A stretch of DNA of 64,000 nucleotides from Lonicera japonica (taxonomy: Eukaryota > Streptophyta > Magnoliopsida > Dipsacales > Caprifoliaceae), in assembly GCA_021464415.1 (NCBI GenBank), contig CM038467.1:25655248-25719247 (forward strand). Reading direction: 5' to 3'. The position numbers were made by a program, and so were the translations under genes. A model generated the notes under the pieces. That model was not told where the DNA came from, did no database searches, and saw only the letters and a program-made list of their open reading frames with translations. Shown one piece after another: positions 9,964-20,308 of this stretch (position 1 is the first letter of the stretch; every line of letters starts with the position of its first letter).

Positions 9964-10379
9964 TACTCAATAACATAAATACCTAAGGATTTTCTAAGGT
10001 TGTAAAAAGTAGAACTATCTAAGGGTTTTGTGAGAATGTCAGCAAGTTGATTTTCAGTAGGAACATATAACAGTCGCACAACATTCTCATATATCAATTC
10101 CTGAATATAATGATATATAATGTTAATGTGCTTTGTTCTGAAATGTTATACAGGATTTTCAGAAATGTTGATGGTACTAGTGTTATCATAATAAACCATT
10201 ATGGTATCCTGGTTAATCCCATAATCACTCAATATTTGTTCTATCCATTGTAGTTGAGTGCAGCAGCTCGCAACTGCAATGTATTCGGCTTCTGCCGTAG
10301 ACAAAGAGATTTAATTTTGTTTCTTGCTATACTAAGAAACAAGTGAAGTTCCCATGAATAAGCAACCACCAGTAGTAAA
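9964..10379 (-). pseudogene. RNase H end of copia element 1 (SIRE-like), minus strand
   Basis: The minus strand reads SLSTAEAEYIAVASCCTQLQW, then YYDNTSTINISENPV, TKHINI and PTENQLADILTKPL, ending at a TAG at 9964-9966. These are the RNase H and C-terminal motifs of a Ty1/copia pol. The SCCTQLQW and NISENP wording points to the SIRE/Maximus branch. Three in-frame stops are present. The frame is cut at about 10379 by an insertion and resumes at 11933. Confidence 0.85.
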
Positions 10380-11932
10380 GTTGGCCAAGGTTCAGTTACA
10401 AAAGTAAAGTGGTCGGTTTTATATCGAACCGACCAATGTCGATATACGTAGATGTGAAACCAAACCGACGCAGTCAGTAAACTGACCATCGGTTTTATCT
10501 AGGGGTGTTAAAGTCAATCCGAAAACTGACCGAACGAACCGAACCGATCCGGACCGATCCGCAAAATCCCGAACCGAAAAAAAACCGAAACCGAAAACAA
10601 GAAAACCGAACTGAAACCGAAAAGTTTGGTTCAGGTTTGGGGTAAGCTAGTCTAAAACCGAACTAAACCGAACCAAACCGAACCGAATTATGTATAAGAA
10701 AAAAAAATGTTAATATATACTTTAAAAGCACACGTTAATTATACTATAATACAAAAAAGATAACATTTTTATAAGAATATATTTCTTATTAATTGCATAT
10801 TATGATAATCTTAAAAAAATAGTCATTTGCGCGTGCCTTTATTATTTAATTAACTACATAATACTAAGATTTTTTATCACATACATGATAGAAAAATAAT
10901 TCATCATTTTATTTAATATGTTTTTATTCTTATAAATGTACAAATAAAATTGTGATTAAATATAAAATATGGTATTTATATGTTGCTCCTTGTTTCTAAA
11001 AAATAATCATTTTAATTTGAATATAAATCATGATTACATTACTATTAGTATTATACTTTTATGTTAAATTGATTTTAAAAAAAAACCATACTTCAAAACC
11101 GAATAAAACCGAACCGAAAAGTTTGGTTCAAGTTTGGGTTTCGAAGATTTAGAGACCGAAACCGAACCGAACCGAACCGAAACCGAACTTTTATATTTGG
11201 TTTGGGTTTGGGGTACCTTGGTTTCTACTCCGACCGAAACCGAAAACACCCCTAGTTTTATCAATTTGGTCAGTCAATCGGTTCTGTTATAATGTGGTAA
11301 AAACTGACCATCTGATGTAATAGAGATGATGATGAAAATGATGGTGCAAACTAAAAGTTTCACACTACTAACTAATAAACCTGAGGATAAGTGTGTACTA
11401 GTCACATAATAATTGGGAAAAACACAATTTATTGACTATTGACATGTACATAGAAGTAAATAATTAAATAAGGGACATAAGGAATTGTGCACAGCACCAG
11501 TGCACGGTGCACATCAAATAATTAAGCAGCACTGCACTGCAAGAAAATAGCGAGTGAGTGACGAAGTGACATAGAGTTAGAGAGAGAGACTGAGAGGGAC
11601 ACAGTGAGCGATGGGCGGTGAGGGAGATAAGGAGAGCTGGAGATTTGAGAGGGACGAAAAGTCAGAGAAAGAGAGACTAACGGTTTGATGGAATGGGAGA
11701 TGAGGGTCTGAGTTCCGTAAAGTACTTAAGTAGCCTGTAGCCTTATTAATTTACAAAAGTTTTATTATTTTTAAGGTTTGGTCGGTCAGTAATTATCGAA
11801 AATGTCAATGTGATAAACTATTACCATAACTGACTTTGATTGGTAACCGAATTTTCGCGGTTCTGTTAACCAACCGAAAATGGTCGGTTCGGTGGGTTTT
11901 CGGTTTGCAGCTTAAAATTACTAGCCCTAACC
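10380..11932. mobile_element. 1.55-kb insertion splitting copia element 1
   Basis: Sequence foreign to the copia element separates its ...DRKNTF and TTGGCLFMG motifs, which would otherwise be contiguous. Only about 3 bp (AAA) is duplicated at the junctions. Both ends are rich in GGTCGGTT and AACCGACC motifs. The ends do not form a clear terminal inverted repeat, so the class is unknown; a non-autonomous DNA transposon is likely. It contains a hAT-type MITE (10500-11254). No coding sequence is seen. Confidence 0.6.
10500..11254. mobile_element. hAT-type MITE, 755 bp, with CCGAA-rich ends
   Basis: The ends are inverted repeats TAGGGGTGTT (10500-10509) and AACACCCCTA (11245-11254). The flanks are a perfect 8-bp duplication GTTTTATC (10492-10499 and 11255-11262), the size made by hAT transposases. 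Both subterminal regions consist of repeated ACCGAACCGAA on one strand; the middle is A/T-rich and non-coding. Confidence 0.88.
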
Positions 11933-12465
11933 AAAAGTGTTCTTTCTATCAAAGATATTTCCTACCCAATCAGCATTAGAAAACAATGAATGACATGCAT
12001 TTATATCCGTCAAATAATAAATGCCATAATCAAGAGTCCCGCAAATATATTTGATTAGACGATTTATCGTAATAAAATGAGACTTTTTGGGACTTGCTTG
12101 GAATCTAGCACAACAAACCCACACTGAAGGCAATATCAGGATGACTGGCTATTATGTATAGAAATATCCATGTCATACTTAGTTATAGCTTATGATCAAC
12201 TTTCTTGCCATTTGTGTCTTTCATAAGTTTCGTGGTGACACCAATAGGTGTATTAGCATATTTCATTTCACTCTAAACTTCTTGACTAATTCGTTGGCAT
12301 ACTTTGACTGCGAGATGAAAATTCTATCTTCTTTCTGTCGTACCTGCAGCCCTAATAAAAATGTCAACTCACCAACCATACTCATTTCAAATTCACTTTT
12401 TATCACATTATCAAATTCTTAAGCATGTTTCTCAATTGTGGATCCAAAGATAATGTCATCCATAA
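11933..12465 (-). pseudogene. Reverse transcriptase part of copia element 1, minus strand
   Basis: The minus strand reads DDIIFGSTIEKHA, then EFEMSMVGELTFLLGLQV, RIFISQSKYANELVKKF, SHPDIAFSVWVC and RFQASPKKSHF, typical copia reverse transcriptase C-terminal motifs, with stops and small gaps. On its upstream side it is fused at about 12465 to a gag fragment, so an internal deletion has removed the gag C-terminus, protease, integrase and most of the reverse transcriptase. Confidence 0.8.
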
Positions 12466-12674
12466 TTTTTTAGTTTTTCTCAGTGTTAGTACCTTCATGA
12501 ATTATTGCAAGAATATCTCATGATTGTTTAGAGGTAGTACACACAATCTTTTTTTAACTACTTCCTCAGTGACAGAACATGATATAGCATTGAGACCCAA
12601 TGCATTCCACTTAAAAGCAGTATAATCATTCTTATCCCATTGGTCTAATAGTTTGGGTTCAGTTTTACCACCAT
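12466..12674 (-). pseudogene. gag fragment of copia element 1, minus strand
   Basis: The minus strand reads KTEPKLLDQWDKNDYTAFKWN, NALGLNAISCSVTEE and IHEGTNTEKTKKL (across a stop). This is the gag (UBN2-type) of copia elements, in which PIDQWDxDDYxAFKWNAxALNAI is a usual signature. Its first codons lie at 17651-17687, on the far side of copia element 2, which inserted here and duplicated TGGAA. Confidence 0.8.
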
Positions 12675-12679
12675 TGGAA
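12675..12679. repeat. Target duplication TGGAA (left) of copia element 2
   Basis: TGGAA here equals 17651-17655 on the other side of the element. Confidence 0.85.
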
Positions 12680-13067
12680 TGTTGCGCCAAACCGCTCACA
12701 ACCGAGCACGACGCAACGTCGAGGGATCTCACAAGCCCAAATGGTTTACCCGAAAGAAGAACCGACACAAAAAAGTACACCCACAATAGAGAAATAGGAA
12801 ATAAAGAAATAATTGCGCAAGACAAGGTTTTACCGTGGTGTCGGCGTAAACGCCACTAATCCACACAAATGATAGCTTCTATTGATAATTGGGAACAAAG
12901 AGTGATTACAAGTACACACATATAAATTTCTCACCAAATTTAGCTCTCAAAGTCAATTTTAAGCAAAAACTAACTTATGCACAAATGAGCCCAAAAAACA
13001 GCATATAAAGGAAAAATGCCCACTGCCAGAATTTTGCCAATTTCACTAAATGTGAGCCAAACTCTCA
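12680..13067 (-). repeat. 3' LTR of copia element 2
   Basis: 388 bp, TGTTGCGCCAAAC...ACTCTCA on the plus strand; nearly the same as 17263-17650. The inner side carries a short purine stretch (minus strand GGTGGAGATT) as a polypurine tract. Confidence 0.88.
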
Positions 13068-13196
13068 AATCTCCACCATGGCGAATCATGCAGCTATCCC
13101 ATCTAGCAAATTGCACACCTCACTCCTCTTGTTCCTCCATCAATACTGCTATAACATCACACCTGGCCCCGAAGAGCCTCCACCCCCGAACAGGTC

Positions 13197-13715
13197 TTAA
13201 CATCGAAGAATGTTAACTAAAGTCGAGCAATGCTCAAACTTGGTCGTCGGTACCACCTTCGTCATTATATCTACAGGATTATCCTTGGTGCCAATTTTCT
13301 TCAAAATTACTTCACCACTCTCGATAACCTCCCGTATAAAATGAAACCGGACATCGATGTGCTTCGTCCGTCCGTGATGAACTTGGTTCTTGGCCAAATG
13401 AATAGCGCTCTGGCTATCACAATGTACATCGACATTCTCCTGAACCATCCCCAAATCACCTATCAAACTCCGAAGCCACAATGCTTCCTTGACCGCCTCT
13501 GTTGCTGCAATATACTCTGCTTCCGTAGTAGACAACGCCACTACACCTTGCAACATCGACCTCCAGCTAATCGGACCACCATTAAATGTGAAAACATACC
13601 CCGTGGTCGACCGTCGCTTGTCAAGATCCCGAGCATAGTCCGAATCAACATAACCGCAAATAATAGACCCCTCGGTTCTCTAGTACACCAACCCCTTATT
13701 CTTCGTCCCTTGTAG
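13197..13715 (-). pseudogene. RNase H region of copia element 2
   Basis: The minus frame from 13556 reads GVVALSTTEAEYIAATEAVKE, CDSQSAIHLAKN, TKHIDVRFHFIRE, KDNPVDIMTKVVP and ends at 13197. The acidic residues of the RNase H site (E in TEAEYI, D in CDSQS) are visible. The part between 13930 and 13556 that links it to the reverse transcriptase is in other frames (for example PRGMFSHLMVVRLAGG is a shifted read), so at least one frameshift occurred. Confidence 0.85.
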
Positions 13716-13931
13716 ATACCGCAAAATCCACTTAACAACATTCCAATGCTATTTTCCCGGATTGGCCATGAATCTACTCACAATGCTCACTGCCTGAGCA
13801 ATATCCGGTCGAGTACACATCATGGCATACATCAAGCTTCCTACCGCACTAGCATACGAAACTTGAGCCATATACTCCACCTCTTCATCTATTTCTGGAG
13901 CCATAGTTGCCGAGAGCTTGAAGTGAGGAGC

Positions 13932-14645
13932 CTATGGGACACTCACAGGCTTTGAGTCCTGCATCCCAAACCGGATTACCACTTTCTCTAAATATTGCCT
14001 CTGAGTGAGGCACAATATTCCCTTCTTTCTCTCTCTTACTATCTTCATTCCCAGAATCTTCTTAGCTCCACCCAAGTCCTTCATCTCAAACTCGAGACTC
14101 AGTTGGGCCTTCACCATGTTGATATCAGACATACTCGATGAACAAATAAGCATATCATTAACATATAAGAGTAAGTAGATAAACGAATCTCCCTTGAGTT
14201 TCTTGAAATAAACGTAATGATCAACATCACTCCGCTTGAATTTTTGAGCCATCATGAAAGTGTCAAACTTCTTGTACCATTGTCTAGGCGATTGCTTCAA
14301 CCCATACAAGGACTTCTTTAGTTTACAAACACAATCTTCCTTGCCAACAACCTTGAACCCCTCCGGTTGAGATATATAAATCTCCTCCTCTAGATCCCCA
14401 TGCAAGAACGCCGTTTTGACGTCGAGTTGTTCAAGCTCTAAGTCAAACTGCGAAACCATAGCTAATAGCACTCTAATGGAAGTGTGTTTTACTACCGGAG
14501 AGAAGACTTCATTATAATCCACCCCTTCCCGCTGTGCAAATCCCTTAGCCACCAATCTTGCTTTATACCGAACATCCGAATCTAGAACCTCGTTTTTCTT
14601 GGCAAACACCCATTTGCACCTAATTGACTTTTTCCCCTTTGGCAA
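13932..14645 (-). pseudogene. Reverse transcriptase of copia element 2 with YVND active site
   Basis: This 237-codon frame has all the copia reverse-transcriptase blocks: KCRWVF-like start (IRCKWVFAKK), YKARLVAKGF, DVKTAFLHGDLEEEIYI, LYGLKQSPRQWYKKF and the catalytic box. The catalytic box reads YVND instead of YVDD, so one of the two essential aspartates is Asn and the enzyme should be inactive. A TAG at 14658 (replacing what is normally Trp in ETWDL) separates it from integrase. Confidence 0.9.
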
Positions 14646-14657
14646 CTTGCAAAGATC

Positions 14658-15734
14658 CTAGGTTTCATTCTTGTGAAGATAATTCATCTCCTCACCCATG
14701 GCCGCCTTCCATTCATCACAATGACTATCCGCCACTACCTCCCGATAAGAAGTCGGTTCATCGCCATAAACCACCAATGCATATGCCACACTATCTTCAT
14801 AGCCAAATCGTTGCGGTGCTTGTCGAGCTCTCGGCTCCCTTCTGCTCGCCAAAGATAGTACCTCTCGTTGTTGTTCACTAGACCCCATAATAGGAATCTC
14901 CCCATTCTCCGAATTACTATCGGAAGAATCAATCGGATTAGTCACTTCCGATTGCACCGAAATAGTCACCACCGGCGTAGTAACTTCTGTTTGCACCACT
15001 CCGTTCTTCTCACCCTCATCGAGAGCCTTTACATTTTCTCCCGTAGGCATCTTGAGCAAAGACGCCTCATCAAATGTAACATCTCTGCTAACGATCATTT
15101 TTTGATCTTGTAGACACCACAACTTGTATCCTTTGACTCTAAATCTTGAACCCATAAAGATCGCCTTCCGGGCTCTTGGATCAATCTTATCTTCACGGAC
15201 GTGATAATAAGCCGGACACCCAAATATGTGTAATGAATCGTAACTCGCATGAGATCCTGTCCAAACCTCCATAGGAGTTTTGTAATTGACCCCTGAAGAT
15301 GGCAACATGTTAACAATGTAGCTCGCATAGGATAAGGCCTCTGCCCAATATTGTTTCCCCAAATTTGCATTTGACAGCATACACCTCACTTTTTCAAGTA
15401 AGGTACGATTCATCCTCTCAGCTACTCCGTTTTGCTGTGGTGTACCTCTAACTGTGAAATGGCGAACAATTCCCTCAGCTTGGCAGTACTCCTTAAATGG
15501 ATCACTAGTGTACTCTCCGCCATTATCAGATCTAAGTACCTTGATCTTCCTACCAAGCTGATTTTCGACCATCTTTTTCCACCTTAGAAACACCCCAAAG
15601 ACCTCGTCTTTGTGCTTCATGAGATATACCCAAATCCTCCTAGAGAAATCATCTACAAATGTAACAAAGTAATGATTACCTCCTAAGGATTTCGTCTTGG
15701 AAGGTCCCCCAGACATCCGTGTGTATGTAGTCAA
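14658..15734 (-). pseudogene. Integrase core of copia element 2
   Basis: A 358-codon frame covers the integrase catalytic core. The three acidic residues are visible in VDDFSR, RSDNGGEY and PQQNGVAERMN, so the D,D,E triad is intact. The tail runs into the linker toward reverse transcriptase (SYREVVADSHCDEWKAAMGEE). Upstream, a frameshift near 15737 separates it from the zinc-binding pre-integrase part. Confidence 0.9.
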
Positions 15735-15740
15735 GCAACC

Positions 15741-16451
15741 TTAGTGCAATGAATAGTCCGTCCCAAACTTTACTCGTTTCTGTTTCCCGAGCACACAATG
15801 CTCGCAACTCCAGCTTGCAGCTCTTCGCACCCTTGAGCAAACTTGCTTACATAACACCGTCATCGCCTTCTCCCCGGCACGTCCCAATCTTATATGCCAT
15901 AATCTTGTCGAATCGGAACTTGTACTTGCTCCACTAGCTTCCGTAGAAACTGAAACGCTACCCGTCACCGTACTACCTTGAAGGAAGTAGAGATTACCTT
16001 CTTTATTTCCCTTCATCAACACTAAGGCACCGGAAGTAACCTTTAGCATTCCATTCTCGAGTACAATCTTGCACCCGTTGGAATCTAAAGAACCAAAGAA
16101 ATCAAATTCTTCTTCAGATCTGGGATTGTACCTGACTTCATTCAGAGTTCTGACTGCTCCGTCATGTAGCTTCAACTTGACCGTTCCAATACCCTCCGTC
16201 CTACAAACGTGATCATTGCCCATCAAAACCGTTCCTCCATTCACCTTCGTCAAGGTATGGAAAAGGTCCTTATTTGGACACATGTGGTATGAACAACCCG
16301 AGTCTAAAATCCACTCGTCCGTTGAGCTTTCCCTAGGAGTAACCACTAAGATACTCTCGAAATCATCATCCCCTGAAGTAACAGAATTCGCGGGATCATC
16401 CGCATTCTTCTTCTTCCCCTTGTCTACCCAAGCGCTAGGACAATTCTTCTT
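15741..16451 (-). pseudogene. Zinc knuckle, protease and pre-integrase region of copia element 2
   Basis: The frame 16346-15741 contains the aspartic protease site in WILDSGCSYHMC and later the integrase zinc-finger residues in LWHIRLGRAGEKA and CEHCVLGKQ. Just upstream (around 16450-16480) the gag zinc knuckle CYKCKRKGHMK is cut by a frameshift before its last Cys. The region is therefore defective. Confidence 0.85.
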
Positions 16452-17131
16452 TCATATGCCCTTTCCTTTTGCACTTGTAACATCCATGTTATCCAAGTAC
16501 TTAGTACGTGACTTGGACCGAGAGTTGTGCTTTGCTTGTTTTCGATCATCTGTCCTTCCCCGCGTCACCAACGCATCGAACGATGTACTATATTTCTCCC
16601 TCTGTCTCTGCTCATTACCAAGCAGTGCCAAAGAAACGTCCTCATATTTCACTGAATCTTTACCGTATAACAAAGTGGTGCTCAAATGGTCATAGGATTC
16701 GGAAGTGAAATTGAGCAACAAGATAGCCTTATCCTCATCTTTCATGTCCTCGTTCAAGTTTAACAAATCAGAAATCATCTTGTTAAAACTCATCGACATG
16801 CTCACTCATTGATGTACCTCTAGCATATTCAAAACCAGAACAATTATTCTTGAGATAGAGACGATTCTCTATACTCTTCATCCTGTACTTCTCTTCCAAT
16901 ATCCTCCATATGCTTGTCGGGGATTTCTGACGCTAACGTGGTATATCACATTTTGAGATGTGCAACCGGATAGTGCTACAAGCCTTCAAATCATACTCTT
17001 CCCATTCAACATCTGTCATCGTTGTGGGCTTAGCTACCACACCCAACCATGCCGAAATTGACCAACTTTTCGTCGAATTTCTCTATGTCAAACTTTATCG
17101 CTGACACCTTTGAGGTCTTAGAAGTAGTCAT
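16452..17131 (-). pseudogene. gag of copia element 2 (degenerate)
   Basis: The start is ATG 17131 (MTTSKTSKVSAIKFDIEKFD), the usual opening of Tnt1-type gag. A frameshift follows soon, then pieces such as MTDVEWEEYDLKACSTIRLH, ILEEKYRMKSIENRLYL and LLLNFTSESYDHLSTTLLYG are read in other frames with stops. These are copia gag motifs in the right order, so the gene is complete in outline but broken. Confidence 0.82.
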
Positions 17132-17246
17132 CTTCAATCACCAAAGAACTTGACAAACCAACAACGAGACAAAGATTGAAAAATCTCACTCAGGAATTTT
17201 ATCAAACACTTGGCGTGGGACACAAAAATCCACCTTTCTCGTTTTA

Positions 17247-17259
17247 GCCTCTGATACCA
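17247..17259 (-). other. Primer-binding site of copia element 2
   Basis: The minus strand reads TGGTATCAGAGGC three bases after the 5' LTR, complementary to initiator-Met tRNA, the usual copia primer. Confidence 0.88.
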
Positions 17260-17262
17260 ATT

Positions 17263-17650
17263 TGTTGCGCCAAACCACTCACAACCGAGCACGACGCAAT
17301 GCGGAGGGATCTCACAAGCCCAAATGGTTTACCCAAAAGAATAACCGACACAAAAAAGTACACCCACAATGGAGAAATAGGAAATAAAGAAATAATTGCG
17401 CAAGACAAGGTTTTACCGTGGTGTCGGCGTAAACGCCACTAATCCACACAGATGATAGCTTCTATTGATAATTGGGAACAAAGAGTGATTACAAGCACAC
17501 ACATATAAATTTCTCACCAAATTTAGCTCTCAAAGTCAATTTTAAGCAAAAACTAACTTATGCACAAATAAGCCAAAAAAATAGCATATAAAGGAAAAAT
17601 GTCCACTGCCAGAATTTTGCCAATTTCACTAAATGTGAGCCAAACTCACA
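17263..17650 (-). repeat. 5' LTR of copia element 2
   Basis: 388 bp, TGTTGCGCC...ACTCACA on the plus strand. The outer flank TGGAA (17651-17655) matches the other side. Only a few substitutions separate it from 12680-13067, so the insertion is moderately recent. Confidence 0.88.
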
Positions 17651-17687
17651 TGGAAATCAAGGAAGGAGCATATAATTTCAAAACCAT
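17651..17687 (-). pseudogene. First codons of gag of copia element 1
   Basis: The minus strand from ATG 17687 reads MVLKLYAPSLIS and, after the TGGAA duplication, continues in frame with the gag fragment ending at 12674. This proves that copia element 2 landed 12 codons into this gag. Confidence 0.75.
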
Positions 17688-17911
17688 TTACCACACCCTT
17701 AGATCTTTCGAATGCATATATATATATATATTTATTCTAATGTGTGACTTCTAAAAGGTGTAATTTGAACCATTGAGGATTGGAACCTTTGAGAGCTTTT
17801 CACTATTAATAGACATCCTAACATGCAAGGAAGTTAAGAGCAAACCATGTAACTTAAGCAAAAAGTAGGCAAAGTAAAAAATCGAAAACCCTAATAACTT
17901 AAGGGAACTTT

Positions 17912-17923
17912 CCTCTGATACCA
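17912..17923 (-). other. Primer-binding site of copia element 1
   Basis: The minus strand reads TGGTATCAGAGG, two bases inside the LTR boundary at 17926. Confidence 0.8.
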
Positions 17924-17925
17924 AT

Positions 17926-19400
17926 TGAAAAACTTATGTCTATTTAACTTAATTCAGTTCGATTGCTTTCGCGATGATCGTAAAATAAACCCCAGATTAA
18001 GTTTAGGTTCAAAAGTTCTGTGTCGTCAAGATTATATTGCAGGACTTCTAAGAATAATCAATTAATTAACATGCAAAAGTAAATCAAGCTATAAGCACGT
18101 GCAAACACATAAGGCCAAGATCTAAAGAGGCATCATTATAATTGTAGGACTAATCATCTTGTTACACCACAACATTACACTATTTACAGAGAGTTTACAA
18201 GACACATACTCGATCTTATAATGTGAGGTTAACATTTACACGTTCGATCTGCTCCACAAACACTTTTTGCATGTCCTCTGTCAAAATTTGTCGACCTATT
18301 TGGCAATGAACAATCGTCTCAGATTCTGCCCTGATTTACGCTTGTGCAAGCTTAGGGTGTTTTTGGTTTCAATCGAAGCAAAAATTAAAAAACCCAAACC
18401 GAATTTAAAAGTTCAATTTCATTTTCTAAATCTTCCTAATTCAAACTCAAACCAAACTTTTATGTTCGATTTTATTCAGTTTTCATATATATTTTTTAAA
18501 TAAATAAATTATAAGACAACACTTATTTTTGTCAAAAAAATAATAATTCTATACTTGTCCCTACTTATTTTAGATAAAAAAATATTAACTCCTACATTTA
18601 TAATATAATTGTAATATTCATAATAGTTCAAAGAGTGATTTCTCATTAGACTTTGTAAATTTCAGGAATATAAATTTTTTGAAAGTGAAGTAATATTATT
18701 TTCAAGTCACATATGCAATGATTCAGTTTGGTTTAGTTTTATAATTTCACACATAAAACCTAAACCAATCATATTTGGTTTTGGTCTAGTTTCTTTGTTT
18801 CAGTTTTAATTTTTTTCGATTCAATTTTCTACAGATCGTTACAGTTCGGTAGTTCGATTTTCAGGTTCGACATAACACCCCTAGTACAAGCCTACTCCTA
18901 GTACATCCAACTGTATTGCCTAGTTGGTGGTACAACTTTGCGCCTCCTACGCTTGGTGATAGCCATACTTTCTTCTTCTACAACACTTGAAGAATGGCGA
19001 ATGAAATCCCCTTTGGATTCTCTAGGTGATGAGAGAGCCTAATATGTGGTTATTGGATTGATACCCTAGGTGGTGGAGTAATCAATCTCTCTCAAGTGTT
19101 TTAATTTTCAATATGAGCTCTCTCACTTGATAAAATTCACTGCCTAATTCTGAGCCTTCATATCTTATTTATACACAAAGGTATAACAAGGAAATAAACT
19201 ACAATTAGGGTTTTGGAATACTTGTGGCGGTGGCCCAGCGCATTCATCCTTAAGGAATTCTTTGTCAAGTAGTGTATCGGTATACACATTAAAGCTTCAA
19301 TACCGATACACTTGGCTTGAACCCCTAAGAAATTTCTTTCACAGACGACGATACACATTTAAGTCGTAACACAGGTACACTTGGCCTATTGTTCTTGGAA
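17926..19400 (-). mobile_element. 5' LTR of copia element 1 (outer boundary approximate)
   Basis: The inner end is TGAAAAACTTATG on the plus strand, next to a primer-binding site. The LTR is long, carries a reverse-strand TATA box near 19163-19173 and is interrupted by a MITE (18352-18883). I could not find its partner near 9964, so the outer end is a guess from composition. A long LTR agrees with the SIRE-like pol motifs. Confidence 0.55.
18352..18883. mobile_element. hAT-type MITE, 532 bp
   Basis: The left end is TTAGGGTGTT and the right end AACACCCCTA, inverted copies with one indel. It is flanked by near-perfect 8-bp duplications GTGCAAGC (18344-18351) and GTACAAGC (18884-18891). Subterminal sequences contain AACCGAA-type and TTCGGTT-type motifs, relating it to the MITE at 10500-11254. 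It lies inside the LTR of copia element 1. Confidence 0.78.
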
Positions 19401-20087
19401 AATTTATATGTTAATTAGCATACATGTTTACATAGTTAAACATAAACACCAATTGCATATTGCCAACACATGAATTAACATTTATTAAGTATATCTATAC
19501 ACATTTAAGCTTCAATAGACTATATTAAGTAAATTCGTTCGTCCCAAGCATTCATTTTTTAACTTGATTTAAAAAGAGTTTAGATATGACATTCCACTAT
19601 TAGGGTAAGCAAACCAAGTCCACCTATTACCTGTTATCCCAATTAATACGTCTCTATTAATGTCTCAGACAAGGGTTTTCTTCAAATGCAATCATCGATC
19701 TTAACCTTCAATTCAGTACACGAAATACAATTAACATAAGTACTCTTTAAACACAGACTTTACAATGGTCTTGATGTGCAATGCCTAATTCTAGTTGCTT
19801 TGTGGTTGGGAACTATTAATGCTCGATTCTACAAAAAATAAGGAATTGTGTATGTGCAATATTAAGTAACCCACTGGAAAAATTAAGATAGTACTCAATT
19901 CTATACAACAGAGCACATCCCTTTTACCTCAGTTGTAACGAACCGAGGTAACGAACCATTCCTCGTTTGTGTAAGGCATAATGAACATGAAAAACATAGG
20001 AAACTCACTAGAAAAATTAAGATATTGTTCAGTTCTATACAACTGAACACCTCAATTTCAATTTTTTCTTGGTTGTAAAGAAGTGAG
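19401..20087. other. Unassigned A/T-rich sequence
   Basis: No gene. A segment of about 50 bp beginning CACTGGAAAAATTAAGATAG (19871) recurs in altered form near 20008, a short local duplication. Confidence 0.5.
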
Positions 20088-20106
20088 TGTTAAAGTTATT
20101 AGTTAC

Positions 20107-20141
<35 letters not shown>

Positions 20142-20296
20142 TTTCGTCTTTGTTTCCTTATTGGATTAGCTTTCCTTTTCCTTGTTAGACTATGTTTTCT
20201 CTTTTGTCTTGTACAACTCTATAAATAGAGTCCCATTCTTAGATAATTATTCATTCAATACAATTATATTTTTTTCTCTTTTCTCTAAACTTAACA
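20088..20296 (+). repeat. 5' LTR of copia element 3
   Basis: 209 bp with an early TTTA microsatellite (20105-20143) and a TATA box in CTCTATAAATAG (about 20218-20229). Ends are TGTTAA...TTAACA. Confidence 0.85.
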
Positions 20297-20308
20297 TGGT
20301 ATCAGAGG
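20297..20308 (+). other. Primer-binding site of copia element 3
   Basis: TGGTATCAGAGG directly after the LTR, complementary to initiator-Met tRNA. Confidence 0.9.

Larger units (their letters stand above)
12680..17650 (-). mobile_element. Nearly complete Ty1/copia retrotransposon (element 2, Tork/Tnt1-like), minus strand
   Basis: The element is 4971 bp with two LTRs of 388 bp each, a primer-binding site next to the right (5') LTR, degenerate gag, protease, integrase, reverse transcriptase and RNase H in copia order, and a perfect TGGAA target duplication. It sits inside the gag of the older copia element 1. Coding regions are in several frames with stops, so it is not autonomous. The RNase H sequence (CDSQSAIHLAKN, TKHIDVRFHFIRE) is closest to Tork/Tnt1-type elements as I recall them. 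Confidence 0.92.
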
